Of a DNA stretch of 64,000 nucleotides, positions 1 to 8,306 are shown one piece after another (position 1 is the first letter of the stretch; every line of letters starts with the position of its first letter). Source of the stretch: Kamptonema formosum PCC 10802 (GTDB taxonomy: Bacteria > Cyanobacteriota > Cyanobacteriia > Cyanobacteriales > Oscillatoriaceae); assembly GCF_000332335.1 (NCBI RefSeq), contig NZ_KB235948.1, positions 3,737,646 to 3,801,645 on the forward strand, written 5' to 3'. The notes beneath the pieces are model-generated. The model was given only the letters and a program-made list of their open reading frames with translations, had not been told where the DNA came from and ran no database searches. A program made the translations under genes and the position numbers.

Positions 1-115
1 CCCCCTTGCAATTATTCAGCGCCATCCCCACCGAGAGTACAGTTTGATAAGCCAACTTAGCCGCACATCCAGCCGGCTGTCAAACCACCGGCATTTTGCG
101 GCTATTTTTGCTAGC

Positions 116-2476
116 TTACTGGCGGCGGGGGTTGTCTCTGGCGGCGGGGGTGCCGGTGTGCCCCTCCCAGCGCAGGAAATGCAACCGCCCCGACTTTTCC
201 CCCGCCACCACTGTCACCCCATCTGGCGCGACAGCACAGCAGAGTAACCCAGACTCGCCGGTGAAACAAGCAACCTCCTCCCCGGAATGCAAATCCCAGA
301 CTTTCAGGGTGCTATCCAATGAAGCGGAAACCGCAGTTTTCCCATCCGGCGTCAGGGCGACTGCTCCTACCGTGTTAGTATGCCCGGTGAGGGTGCGCAC
401 TTCGGTGCCAGAATGTAAATCCCAGACTTTCAAGGTGCTATCCCATGAAGCAGAAACGGCAGTATTCCCATCCGGCGTCAGCGCGACTGCTCTTACCGTC
501 TCAGTATGCCCCCTGAGGGTGCGCACCCGCTCAAAGGAAAGCAAATCCCAGACTTTTAGCGTGCTATCGTGTGAAGCGGAAACCGCAGTTTTCCCATCCG
601 GCGTCAGGGCGACTGAATTTACCCAGCCAGTATGCCCCCTGAGGGTGCTTCTTGACTCCCCGGAATGCAAATCCCAGACTTTTAGCGTGCTATCCGATGA
701 AGCGGAAACCGCTGTTTTCCCATCCAGCGTCAGGGCGACTGCATTTACCCAGCTAGTATGCCCGGTGAGGGTGCTTCTCGACTTCCCGGAAAGCAAATCC
801 CAGACTTTCAGCGTGCAATCCTCTGAAGCGGAAACCGCAGTATTCCCATCCGGCGTCAGGGCGACTGCATTTACCCAGCCAGTATGCCCCGTGAGGGTGC
901 TTCTCGGCTCCCCGGAAAGCAAATCCCAGACTTTCAGGGTTTTATCCACTGAAGCAGAAACAGCTGTTTTCCCATCCGGCGTCAGGGCGACTGCTCTTAC
1001 CCAGCCAGTATGCCCCGTGAGGGTGTTTCTCGACTCCCCGGAATGTAAATCCCAGACTTTCAGGGTGCTATCCGATGAAGCGGAAACCGCAGTTTTCCCA
1101 TCCGGCGTCAGGGCGACTGCATTTACCAAGCTAGTATGCCCCGTGAGGGTGCTTCTCGACTCCCCGGAATGCAAATCCCAGACTTTCAGGGTGTTATCCG
1201 ATGAAGCGGAAACCGCAGTTTTTCCATCCGGCGTCAGGGCGACTGCATATACCGAGTCAGTATGCCCGGTGAGGGTGCTTCTCGACTCCCCGGAATGCAA
1301 ATCCCAGACTTTCAGGGTGCTATCCTCTGAAGCGGAAACCGCTGTTTTCCCATCCGGCGTCAGGGCGACTGCACTTACCCCGCCAATATGCCCCGTGAGG
1401 GTGCTTCTCGACTCCCCGGAATGCAAATCCCAGACTTTCAGGGTGCTATCCGATGAAGCGGAAACCGCAGTTTTCCCATCCGGCGTCAGGGTGACTGCAT
1501 ATACCGAGTCAGTATGCCCGGTGAGGGTGCTTCTCGACTCCCCGGAATGTAAATCCCAGACTTTCAGGGTGCTATCCCATGAAGCGGAAACCGCAATTTT
1601 CCCATCCGGCGTCAGGGCGACTTCCCATACCGTGTTAGTATGCCCGGTGAGCGTGCTTCTCGACTCCCCGGAATGCAAATCCCAGACTTTCAGGGTGCTA
1701 TCCGATGAAGCCGAAACCGCAGTTTTTCCATCCGGCGTCAGGGCGACTGCCCATACCGTGTTAGTATGCCCGGTGAGGGTGCTTCTCGACTCCCCGGAAT
1801 GCAAATCCCAGACTTTCAGGGTGCTATCGTATGAAGCGGAAACCGCAGTTTTCCCATCCGGCGTCAGGGCGACTGCAGTTACCGATCGAGTATGCCCGGT
1901 GAGGGTGCGTACCTTTTTCCCGGAAAGTAAATCCCAGACTTTCAGGGTGCTATCCGATGAAGCGGAAACGGCAGTTTTACCATCCGGCGTCACGGCGACT
2001 GCACTTACCCAGCTAGTATGCCCGGTGAGGGTGCGCAGCAGTGCTCCCCCTGGGGGGGTCAGGCTGGGTGTCAAGGGGCGCAGCCAGGGTTTTTCTTTCC
2101 ACTGTTTTGCCGCCTCCAGCATTTTCTGAATGTCTGGCACTTCAAAAGACATCAACCGCCCCAGCAATTGCCCCGCCAGTTGGGTCTTATCCCGTCCCAA
2201 CACATGCCCCGACAGATCCAGCGCCCCTTGAATCAATTTCAGAGTCTTTGTTTGCTCCTCACAGAGCAAACCGGCAGAATCGGTCACTAACCGGCAATCC
2301 TGGATCGCCGGCTGCACCCCCAAGGCGTCCACCTTCGCCTGAATAAAATCAAAATCAGTCAGCAAGCGGTACAATTTCTTGCCCTCACCGGCAGCCGCCA
2401 GATACCCCGGTAACAGCAAGCGCTGCTCTCTCTCTTCCGGCGACGCACCCGCCAACCACTCGCGAATTTTACTCAT
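116..2476 (-). CDS. WD40-repeat protein, sensor partner of a STAND NTPase
   Basis: About 786 residues. Residues 1-130 are a helical region with no blades. After that come 14 WD40 blades of about 42 residues plus a degenerate closing blade, enough for two seven-bladed propellers. Blades are nearly identical (GHT...VALTPDGKTAVSAS.DSTLKVWDL); variation is confined to two short spots, the residues just after GHT and the residue before DS. I start at the ATG at 2476, which overlaps the stop of the upstream NTPase gene by 8 bases in another frame, so translation is probably coupled; an in-frame start at 2494 is also possible. In this family WD40 arrays normally sit at the C-terminus of a STAND NTPase as the ligand-sensing part. 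Here that part is a separate protein. The repeat identity points to recent amplification or gene conversion. Confidence 0.9.
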   Translation of the reverse strand: MSKIREWLAGASPEEREQRLLLPGYLAAAGEGKKLYRLLTDFDFIQAKVDALGVQPAIQDCRLVTDSAGLLCEEQTKTLKLIQGALDLSGHVLGRDKTQLAGQLLGRLMSFEVPDIQKMLEAAKQWKEKPWLRPLTPSLTPPGGALLRTLTGHTSWVSAVAVTPDGKTAVSASSDSTLKVWDLLSGKKVRTLTGHTRSVTAVALTPDGKTAVSASYDSTLKVWDLHSGESRSTLTGHTNTVWAVALTPDGKTAVSASSDSTLKVWDLHSGESRSTLTGHTNTVWEVALTPDGKIAVSASWDSTLKVWDLHSGESRSTLTGHTDSVYAVTLTPDGKTAVSASSDSTLKVWDLHSGESRSTLTGHIGGVSAVALTPDGKTAVSASEDSTLKVWDLHSGESRSTLTGHTDSVYAVALTPDGKTAVSASSDNTLKVWDLHSGESRSTLTGHTSLVNAVALTPDGKTAVSASSDSTLKVWDLHSGESRNTLTGHTGWVRAVALTPDGKTAVSASVDKTLKVWDLLSGEPRSTLTGHTGWVNAVALTPDGNTAVSASEDCTLKVWDLLSGKSRSTLTGHTSWVNAVALTLDGKTAVSASSDSTLKVWDLHSGESRSTLRGHTGWVNSVALTPDGKTAVSASHDSTLKVWDLLSFERVRTLRGHTETVRAVALTPDGNTAVSASWDSTLKVWDLHSGTEVRTLTGHTNTVGAVALTPDGKTAVSASLDSTLKVWDLHSGEEVACFTGESGLLCCAVAPDGVTVVAGEKSGRLHFLRWEGHTGTPAARDNPRRQ

Positions 2477-4448
2477 CGTCCCACAATTCCCCAATCAGAG
2501 CGTCCGCAATCCGAGCGTTAATTTCCCGACGCTTCTCATCCGGAGCCTGAACAATCTCCTGACTGTAGAGAAAATCGCGGAAACTGCTGTGATAAATCCT
2601 GTAGCGGGTTTCTCCCTTAATTTTCTCAGGATACAGGAACGGCTCCCACTCTGTCAGCACCTTCTGCACCGTGCGCTCACTCTCACCGGCTAACTTAGCC
2701 AGCAACACCCGCGAAACCGGCTTGCGGACTTCCCCCAGAATGTACACAATATTAATCTTCACCTCAAACAGCTGCCCGTCTTCCATCTCCATGCGCCGCC
2801 AGTGATCGTCGCGGTAGTATTTCTGCAACCCTTGGGGCAGATTCTCAATCCTATCCAAATCCCGGTACGCGCCCCCCTCAATCTCTGGCAGCACAAACCG
2901 CAGGTACATGAAATTCTTCTCGCTCTTAGCCGCCAGTTTTGTGATAAACTCCCCCACAGCCATCCCCCGCTCAGCTACCCACGCCCGCAGTTGGGGACGC
3001 CCAGTCACCCCGCGAATATAAGTCTCGATATCCGCTAAACTCTCTCGCGGATAATCTTGCAAGTCAAACACCTGATGCCGCGTCTGCGGGTTAATCCGAA
3101 AAGGCACCGGCTCCGGTCGCCGCGTCAGGATAAAATAGACCCCATCCGGCAGCACCTCTGGCAGGTACAGCACATTAGCACCGCGACTCTGGCTGTCCAA
3201 ATCCACCTCATCCAGCGCGTCAACCGCAATCGCCAGTCGCTCTCCCAGCTTCAGCTTTTTGCTCGCCTCCGCCAGCAGATTGGACAAGAAATTGCCATTC
3301 TTCATACTGTCCGGGTGCAGCGGAGTTTGATAGGGCAAGTCGTAGCGGTCAATTAACTGCTTGCAGACACTGTTGAGGAAATCACCCGTGCTGGTGATGC
3401 CGGCAGAGCGCATGTTAAAATAAGCCACGCACTCATTCCACAAAACGTACTCAGCGAGGATAGCGCTCTTGCCGGCCCCCGGTGGCGCAACAATAGTAAA
3501 ATAGCCCTTAGGATAGCTTTGGCAGAAATTTTCAATCGCCGCAAAAACGAATTGCCGCCCGACAAACCCATCCGTCTTGTCAGCAATAATCTCCCGGAAA
3601 TTCAGGTCAGCCGGCGGCAAAGGTCTGCCCAACCGCTCCCAAATCTCTTGCAGCAAGTCCTCAATCTGGCCCAACCCATCCCCGATGCCAGAAGCCATCC
3701 CCGAAATCCGAGAAAATTCTGCCTCTAACCCCTTGACAATTGCCTGATTTTGTGCCTTTAATTGTTTAATGCCATCCAGAATATTGCCCAGCAGCGACAG
3801 CTGCATGCCGGCAAAAGCTTGCCCCCCCTGGGCGGCGTCGTGAGCCAGCACTTGGCGCAACGCCTTGGGGAAAGTCTCGTGCAGCCTTTGAGCGACGAAG
3901 TGGATCGCATCAGGGGGGAGAGACACCCCAGCCGCAGTGCACAGCCAGCCGGTGGCGTGTTCCCAAGTTTCTGGATCGAGGGCGCGCACCTTGGCCAAAT
4001 CTTGGGAATTGGCGGAAAAAAGAGCCGGGAGGTGCTGCTCTTCAATGCCGGTGTAATTTGGATCGCCTTCCGCAGCCCGAGCAATCGCGCCCCAGTAGGT
4101 GACGCTTTTTTTAGCGACAGTCTCCAAAGCCGCTTTGTGGGCTGAATACAGGGGATTTTTGGCCACAGAATAGATAGCGAGGGCAACAGCCAGCCCCACA
4201 GCCTGCGTCAGCTCATCGCTATCGAGGAGATTCTGGTCATAGCGCAGCCGGTTGGCCAACTCGCCCAGGTCATTGGACAGCATCCCGCCGGCAAGACTGG
4301 CGGCGATGCCGGCAGCCCCAGCCCCTGCCATTATAAGGGGTGCGGTGCCGGTGGCGGTGAGGGCACCGGCAGCCACTGTCCCGCCCAAAACAACAGTCCC
4401 ACACGCAAGGAGCCTGGTTTTGATTTCTGCTAAATTAAGGAGTGCCAT
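2469..4448 (-). CDS. STAND-type P-loop NTPase with Gly-rich hydrophobic N-terminus
   Basis: 659 residues. Residues 15-58 are glycine- and alanine-rich and hydrophobic and could insert in or associate with a membrane. Residues 60-290 are helical, with no family I recognise. The NTPase core starts near 290 (GFVGR), with Walker A APPGAGKSAI at 321-330 and Walker B AIAVDALDEVD at 406-416, followed by a sensor-like ILTRRPEP segment and a winged-helix-like C-terminal part. This is the NACHT/AAA layout of STAND proteins, which act as ligand-gated switches in signalling, programmed death and antiviral defence. The expected C-terminal repeat sensor is missing and is encoded by the overlapping downstream WD40 gene. 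A conflict or defence role is inferred from family and architecture, not shown. Confidence 0.85.
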   Translation of the reverse strand: MALLNLAEIKTRLLACGTVVLGGTVAAGALTATGTAPLIMAGAGAAGIAASLAGGMLSNDLGELANRLRYDQNLLDSDELTQAVGLAVALAIYSVAKNPLYSAHKAALETVAKKSVTYWGAIARAAEGDPNYTGIEEQHLPALFSANSQDLAKVRALDPETWEHATGWLCTAAGVSLPPDAIHFVAQRLHETFPKALRQVLAHDAAQGGQAFAGMQLSLLGNILDGIKQLKAQNQAIVKGLEAEFSRISGMASGIGDGLGQIEDLLQEIWERLGRPLPPADLNFREIIADKTDGFVGRQFVFAAIENFCQSYPKGYFTIVAPPGAGKSAILAEYVLWNECVAYFNMRSAGITSTGDFLNSVCKQLIDRYDLPYQTPLHPDSMKNGNFLSNLLAEASKKLKLGERLAIAVDALDEVDLDSQSRGANVLYLPEVLPDGVYFILTRRPEPVPFRINPQTRHQVFDLQDYPRESLADIETYIRGVTGRPQLRAWVAERGMAVGEFITKLAAKSEKNFMYLRFVLPEIEGGAYRDLDRIENLPQGLQKYYRDDHWRRMEMEDGQLFEVKINIVYILGEVRKPVSRVLLAKLAGESERTVQKVLTEWEPFLYPEKIKGETRYRIYHSSFRDFLYSQEIVQAPDEKRREINARIADALIGELWDDE

Positions 4449-4594
4449 CCCAATCGCTGACCTTCTGCTAAACGCTGACCCGGCAAATAGAAAACGCCCT
4501 TATATAAATATAGAGTGCCGGTGCCCAGACTGAGCACTTATCTATAAAATTAGATCACGCAAAAATTTCCCCTCGCTCCCCTCGTTTCGGGGCG

Positions 4595-4793
4595 GGCACG
4601 GGGACCATCGGTGTCAACTTAAACTGTCTCCCGCAGCCTCTGGGCGGTTGAAACCGCAGCTACACAGACGAAACCCGCCTGCGCGGGTTTTAAGATTCTA
4701 GCTGTTCTCTTAAGTCCGCGAAGGCGGACTTCGTTTGTATAGCCGCGATTTCAATCGCCAGGAGCTTAAGTTGACACCAATGGCACGGGGACC
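4595..4793. mobile_element. MITE-like element with inverted ends and flanking direct repeats
   Basis: A 13-base inverted repeat GGTGTCAACTTAA (4610-4622) and its complement (4766-4778) bound about 170 bases that include the hairpins AACCCGCCTGCGCGGGTT and a Gly-codon-like GCGAAGGCGGACTTCG stretch. Just outside lie copies of GGCACGGGGACC at 4595-4606 and 4782-4793 in the same orientation, as a target duplication would leave. No coding capacity. The rest of the 4449-5013 gap shows no gene. Confidence 0.55.
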
Positions 4794-5013
4794 CGCCCCT
4801 ACTGCCTCGAAACGCTCCGCTCTTTGGCTCCGCCTCCTTTCCCACCCCAAGCAGATTAAAACAGTCAGAGCTTATCAGCTGCCGGTGGCATTGATTCCTC
4901 TGAAGGCTCCGCCGACTTTTTCAAGGCGCTTATTTCGCTCCGGTTGCCGGCTGGCAGAATGTCCGCTCTGGTGCTAGACTAAACTTAATCAGTTTGAAAC
5001 GGAGGCGAGAGGA

Positions 5014-5733
5014 ATGATTTCTCAACTAGAAACTCCGAGCGCGACGAATATAATTTATCCAGAAAGCGATGGCCAACCTATAGCAGAGAATACCAGACAG
5101 TTTCGCTGGATAATGAGCCTGTATTACAATTTAGAGTGGCTATTTGCCGGTGAGCCATTGGTATTTGTAGCTGGGGACTTGCTGTGGTATCCGGTCGAGG
5201 GGAATAATACTATTCGTCAAGCTCCTGACGTGATGGTAGTGTTTGGCGTGCCGAAAGGGGACAGGGGCTCTTACATGCAGTGGCGAGAGGGGAATATTGC
5301 GCCGCAGGTGGTGTTTGAGATCCTGTCTCCGGGAAACACACAGACAGAAATGAACAAAAAACAGATATTTTACAATCGCTATGGCGTGGAGGAATATTAC
5401 CTGTACGATCCTCAGAAAAACGATTTGAGTGGCTGGTTGCGTTCGGAAGCCGGTTTGGAGGTGATTGAGACGCTCCATAATTGGGTCAGCCCACGGCTGG
5501 GAATTCGCTTTGATTTGTCAGGGGAGGAGTTGCAGATTTACCGTCCCAATGGGGAGCGGTTTGCAAGTTATGTGGAAATTCAGCGACAGCTGGAACAACA
5601 GCAGCAGCGGGCCACCGAAGCCGAGCTGCGGGCCACGGAAGCGGAGCAGCGTGCTGAACAAGAACGGCTGCGTGCTGAGCGTTTAGCAGAGCGGCTGCGT
5701 GCGGCGGGAATTGATCCGGAGTCAGTTGATTGA
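5014..5733 (+). CDS. Uma2 family (DUF820) putative restriction-like endonuclease
   Basis: 239 residues. The core (about 20-165) has the Uma2 features: the APDVMVVFG segment, the WREGNIAPQVVFEILSPGN segment with the acidic and Glu residues of the PD-(D/E)XK-like fold, and a C-terminal YYLYDP strand. Residues 185-235 form a charged, Ala/Glu/Arg-rich coiled coil built of short RATEAE and RAE.LRAE repeats, a common tail in cyanobacterial members. The family is highly expanded in cyanobacteria and its biological role is not settled. The start is supported by a GAGG-containing Shine-Dalgarno sequence just upstream of 5014. It stands alone, with repeats on both sides. Confidence 0.88.
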   Translation: MISQLETPSATNIIYPESDGQPIAENTRQFRWIMSLYYNLEWLFAGEPLVFVAGDLLWYPVEGNNTIRQAPDVMVVFGVPKGDRGSYMQWREGNIAPQVVFEILSPGNTQTEMNKKQIFYNRYGVEEYYLYDPQKNDLSGWLRSEAGLEVIETLHNWVSPRLGIRFDLSGEELQIYRPNGERFASYVEIQRQLEQQQQRATEAELRATEAEQRAEQERLRAERLAERLRAAGIDPESVD

Positions 5734-5810
5734 AAAGGGACAGCCCCTTGACCCCTCCCTAAAACGGCTACGATTTACACACATTTTAGGCAGGGGGCAC
5801 GGTGTTAGGT

Positions 5811-5886
5811 GTAATAGCAGTAGCGATTTAGGTTAGGACGTAGGACAGGCGTCTCGCCTGTCCTTTGTGTCCTAACCCTTAACCCA
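5811..5886 (+). repeat. Partial TATAGCAGTAG-type element with GGACAGGCG palindrome
   Basis: Starts with AATAGCAGTAGCGATTTAGG, the end of the MITE-like family described at 38111, 41498, 43013 and 55141. It contains the palindrome GGACAGGCGTCTCGCCTGTCC. The right end (CCTAACCCTTAACCCA) is only weakly complementary to the left end, so this copy looks decayed. Confidence 0.5.
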
Positions 5887-5929
5887 TCCGACGCTTGGGT
5901 GCGACGCCAGAAACCCCCGAAACGACAAA

Positions 5930-6871
5930 TCAACCCACCGGCGCAATCCCCGCCAAATCCAGAATTTCTGGAATCAAATCCTCCCGCTTAATCACCATCA
6001 TGTGAACCCCCTGACAGAGCTCCTTCGCCATCCGCACCTGCTCAGCCGCAATTAACATCCCTTCGCGCAGCGGATTTTTCGCGCGTTCCAGCCGGTCAAT
6101 AATAGATTCAGAAATCCGCACCCCCGGCACATTCTTATTCAGGAACTGAGCGTTCTTCGCCGATTTTATCAGAAAAATTCCCGCCATAACCGGCTTTCCA
6201 GACCCGGAAGCAATTTGACTCATAAACTTTTCCAGCCGGTCAAAATCGCAAACCAGCTGACTTTGGAAAAACTGCGCCCCCGCTTCCAGCTTGCGCTCAA
6301 ACCGGCGCTGCAAACCCGACCAACTTGGAGATTGCGGGTCAACAGCAGCGCCGGGAAATAAATCCGTCCCCCCATCGGTCAGAGGCTTATCATTCAACTC
6401 AATGCCGTGATTGAGTTTGTCAATCAGTCGCAGCAAGCGCACCGATTCCAAATCAAAAACGCTCTTGGCGTCAGTATGGTCCCCCGCTTTCACCGGATCG
6501 CCGGTGAGTGCGAGAACAGTGCGAACTCCCAGAGCGTGAGCACCTATCAAATCAGCTTGCAGAGCAATGCTGTTGCGATCGCGGCAAGCCAGCTGGCAAA
6601 TTGGCTCAATCCCCTGCTGCAGCAAAATTGCCGAAGCCGCCACCGGCGACATCCGCATCACCGCCCGACTGCCATCCGTAATATTAATCGCGTGGACTCG
6701 ATCCTTCAGGAGTTGAGCCATTTTGATCATGTGAGATGGGTCGCCACCTTTTGGCGGAGCCACCTCAGCGGTCACTAAAAACTCGCCGGCTTTTACCGCA
6801 TCGCGGAAGCGATGGGGAGCGAAAGTCGGTACAGGGGTGCTGCTAGAAGGCGCGAGAGGCTGCTCTGTCAT
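5930..6871 (-). CDS. metF: Methylenetetrahydrofolate reductase
   Basis: 313 residues from the ATG at 6871; an in-frame start at 6913 would add 14 residues. The enzyme is an FAD-dependent TIM barrel that reduces 5,10-methylene-THF to 5-methyl-THF for methionine synthesis. Family landmarks visible are TAEVAPPKGGDP near the N-terminus (catalytic Glu region), INITDGSRAVMRMSP, the VLALTGDP turn and the QFFQSQLVCD segment. The length is close to that of bacterial MetF-type proteins. It lies downstream of trpS on the same strand, separated by about 170 bases of palindromic repeats, so co-transcription is uncertain. Confidence 0.9.
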   Translation of the reverse strand: MTEQPLAPSSSTPVPTFAPHRFRDAVKAGEFLVTAEVAPPKGGDPSHMIKMAQLLKDRVHAINITDGSRAVMRMSPVAASAILLQQGIEPICQLACRDRNSIALQADLIGAHALGVRTVLALTGDPVKAGDHTDAKSVFDLESVRLLRLIDKLNHGIELNDKPLTDGGTDLFPGAAVDPQSPSWSGLQRRFERKLEAGAQFFQSQLVCDFDRLEKFMSQIASGSGKPVMAGIFLIKSAKNAQFLNKNVPGVRISESIIDRLERAKNPLREGMLIAAEQVRMAKELCQGVHMMVIKREDLIPEILDLAGIAPVG

Positions 6872-6956
6872 ATCTGAAAACCGGGTAGGAAAAATAAAAT
6901 GAAGCGGGCGCAAATTGCCACCCGCTCTGTTTTAGCCTAATTATCATTCAGACGTA

Positions 6957-7036
6957 GCACAGGCGTCTCGCCTGTGCTTGGGACAGGCGGGACGCCTGTC
7001 CTACGCCTTCTGGGGACCGGCGGGAGGCCTGTCCTG
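6957..7036. repeat. Cluster of three GC-rich palindromes between trpS and metF
   Basis: Three related hairpins in a row: CACAGGCGTCTCGCCTGTG, GGACAGGCGGGACGCCTGTCC and a degenerate GGCGGGAGGCCTGTCC. The same palindrome recurs near 5843, 23879 and 43082. It could act as a terminator or mRNA stabiliser between the two genes, or be purely a repeat. Confidence 0.7.
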
Positions 7037-7041
7037 CGCCA

Positions 7042-8052
7042 TCACACCGGCATAGAATAACCCAGAGCCGCTTTCACCTTGCGCAGGGTTTCATTAGCGT
7101 GAGCCTCCGCCTTTTGCCGCCCCTCGCGCAGCACCGACTCCAGATATCCCCGCTCGTCCATCACGTCCTTATACTTCTGCTGAATTGGCTTCAGCGCCTC
7201 CACCGCCACCTCCGCCAGCAGCGGCTTGAACTGCCCCCAGCCCATATCCTGACACTCCGCAGCCACCGCCTCCTTCGTCTTGCCAGAAAGCAGCGTGTAA
7301 AGTGTCAGTAGGTTATTGCACTCAGGCCGGTTCGGGTCATCAAACGTCAAACCGCGAACCGGATCGGTTTTGCAGCGCTTGATTTTCTTAGCAATCTCAT
7401 CCGGCGAATCCAGCAGGTTAATCCGGCTGCCCTCCGCCGGGTCAGACTTGGACATCTTGCGCGTGCCATCCGTCAAACTCATCACCCGCGCCCCCTCCTT
7501 GCGAATCAGAGGATTGGGCAGCTTCAGCACCGGCACCTCGGGGCTGCCAAACTGGTGATTCAGCCGCGCCGCAATATCGCGAGTCAGTTCCAAGTGCTGC
7601 TTCTGGTCCTCGCCCACCGGCACCTTGTCCGGTTCGTAGAGCAAAATATCCGCCGCCATCAGCACCGGGTAATCCAGCAAGCCGGCGCTGACATTTTCTC
7701 CCTGCTTGACCGCCTTTTCCTTAAACTGGATCATATCCTGCAGCCAGTTCAGGGGAGTAATGCAGTTGAGCAGCCACGCCAGCTCACTGTGGGCGCAGAC
7801 ATGGGACTGCACAAAGATGCTGGAATAGTTCAAATCAATGCCGCACGCCAGATAGAGCGCCGCAATCGTGTAAGTGTCTGCCGCCAGCGTCGCTGGGTTG
7901 TGCGGCACCGTAATCGCGTGCAGGTCCACCACGCAGAAGTAATTGTCGTACTGGCTCTGAATCTCCACCCAGTTGCGAATCGCGCCGAGATAGTTGCCCA
8001 GATGCAGGTTGCCGGTTGGCTGAACCCCAGAGAGAACGCGCTGCTTGCTCAT
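7042..8052 (-). CDS. trpS: Tryptophanyl-tRNA synthetase
   Basis: 336 residues, the usual bacterial length. It is a class I aminoacyl-tRNA synthetase that charges tRNA-Trp in the cytoplasm. The HIGH-type motif is PTGNLHLGNYLGA (residues 12-24) and the KMSKS loop is KMSKSD (199-204). The tryptophan-binding DxxxPVGEDQ-like segment VPVGEDQKQHLELTRD is present. The ATG at 8052 begins MSKQRVLSGVQPTG, the typical N-terminus. A 254-base gap separates it from the divergent radical SAM gene. Confidence 0.96.
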   Translation of the reverse strand: MSKQRVLSGVQPTGNLHLGNYLGAIRNWVEIQSQYDNYFCVVDLHAITVPHNPATLAADTYTIAALYLACGIDLNYSSIFVQSHVCAHSELAWLLNCITPLNWLQDMIQFKEKAVKQGENVSAGLLDYPVLMAADILLYEPDKVPVGEDQKQHLELTRDIAARLNHQFGSPEVPVLKLPNPLIRKEGARVMSLTDGTRKMSKSDPAEGSRINLLDSPDEIAKKIKRCKTDPVRGLTFDDPNRPECNNLLTLYTLLSGKTKEAVAAECQDMGWGQFKPLLAEVAVEALKPIQQKYKDVMDERGYLESVLREGRQKAEAHANETLRKVKAALGYSMPV

Positions 8053-8306
8053 AAATTCAAGTTAACTGTCACCTAGCCCACCGGCAGTGCCGGTTAAGAC
8101 TAGCCTACCAAGACTTTGACACCTTCTGGCGTCAAAGCTCTCAACCGCCCAGCGGTATACCACAAAAGTAAGACAGCGGCACAAGGCATTTAATAAATCT
8201 CACTCAAGACAGAGGTTGTTCTGTCAAGCTCACCAGTAAGCTTTGGGGATAACTAAACCTCCCTTGAAGGCTTCTGACCGATAGAGTTACCTAGTTGAGA
8301 TGATTG

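Noticed and set aside
96..2129. 677-codon open frame on the plus strand
   Set aside because: It is the antisense shadow of the WD40 array. The repeat period is 126 bases, a multiple of three, so the opposite strand stays open; the predicted protein is an artefact of the repeat.
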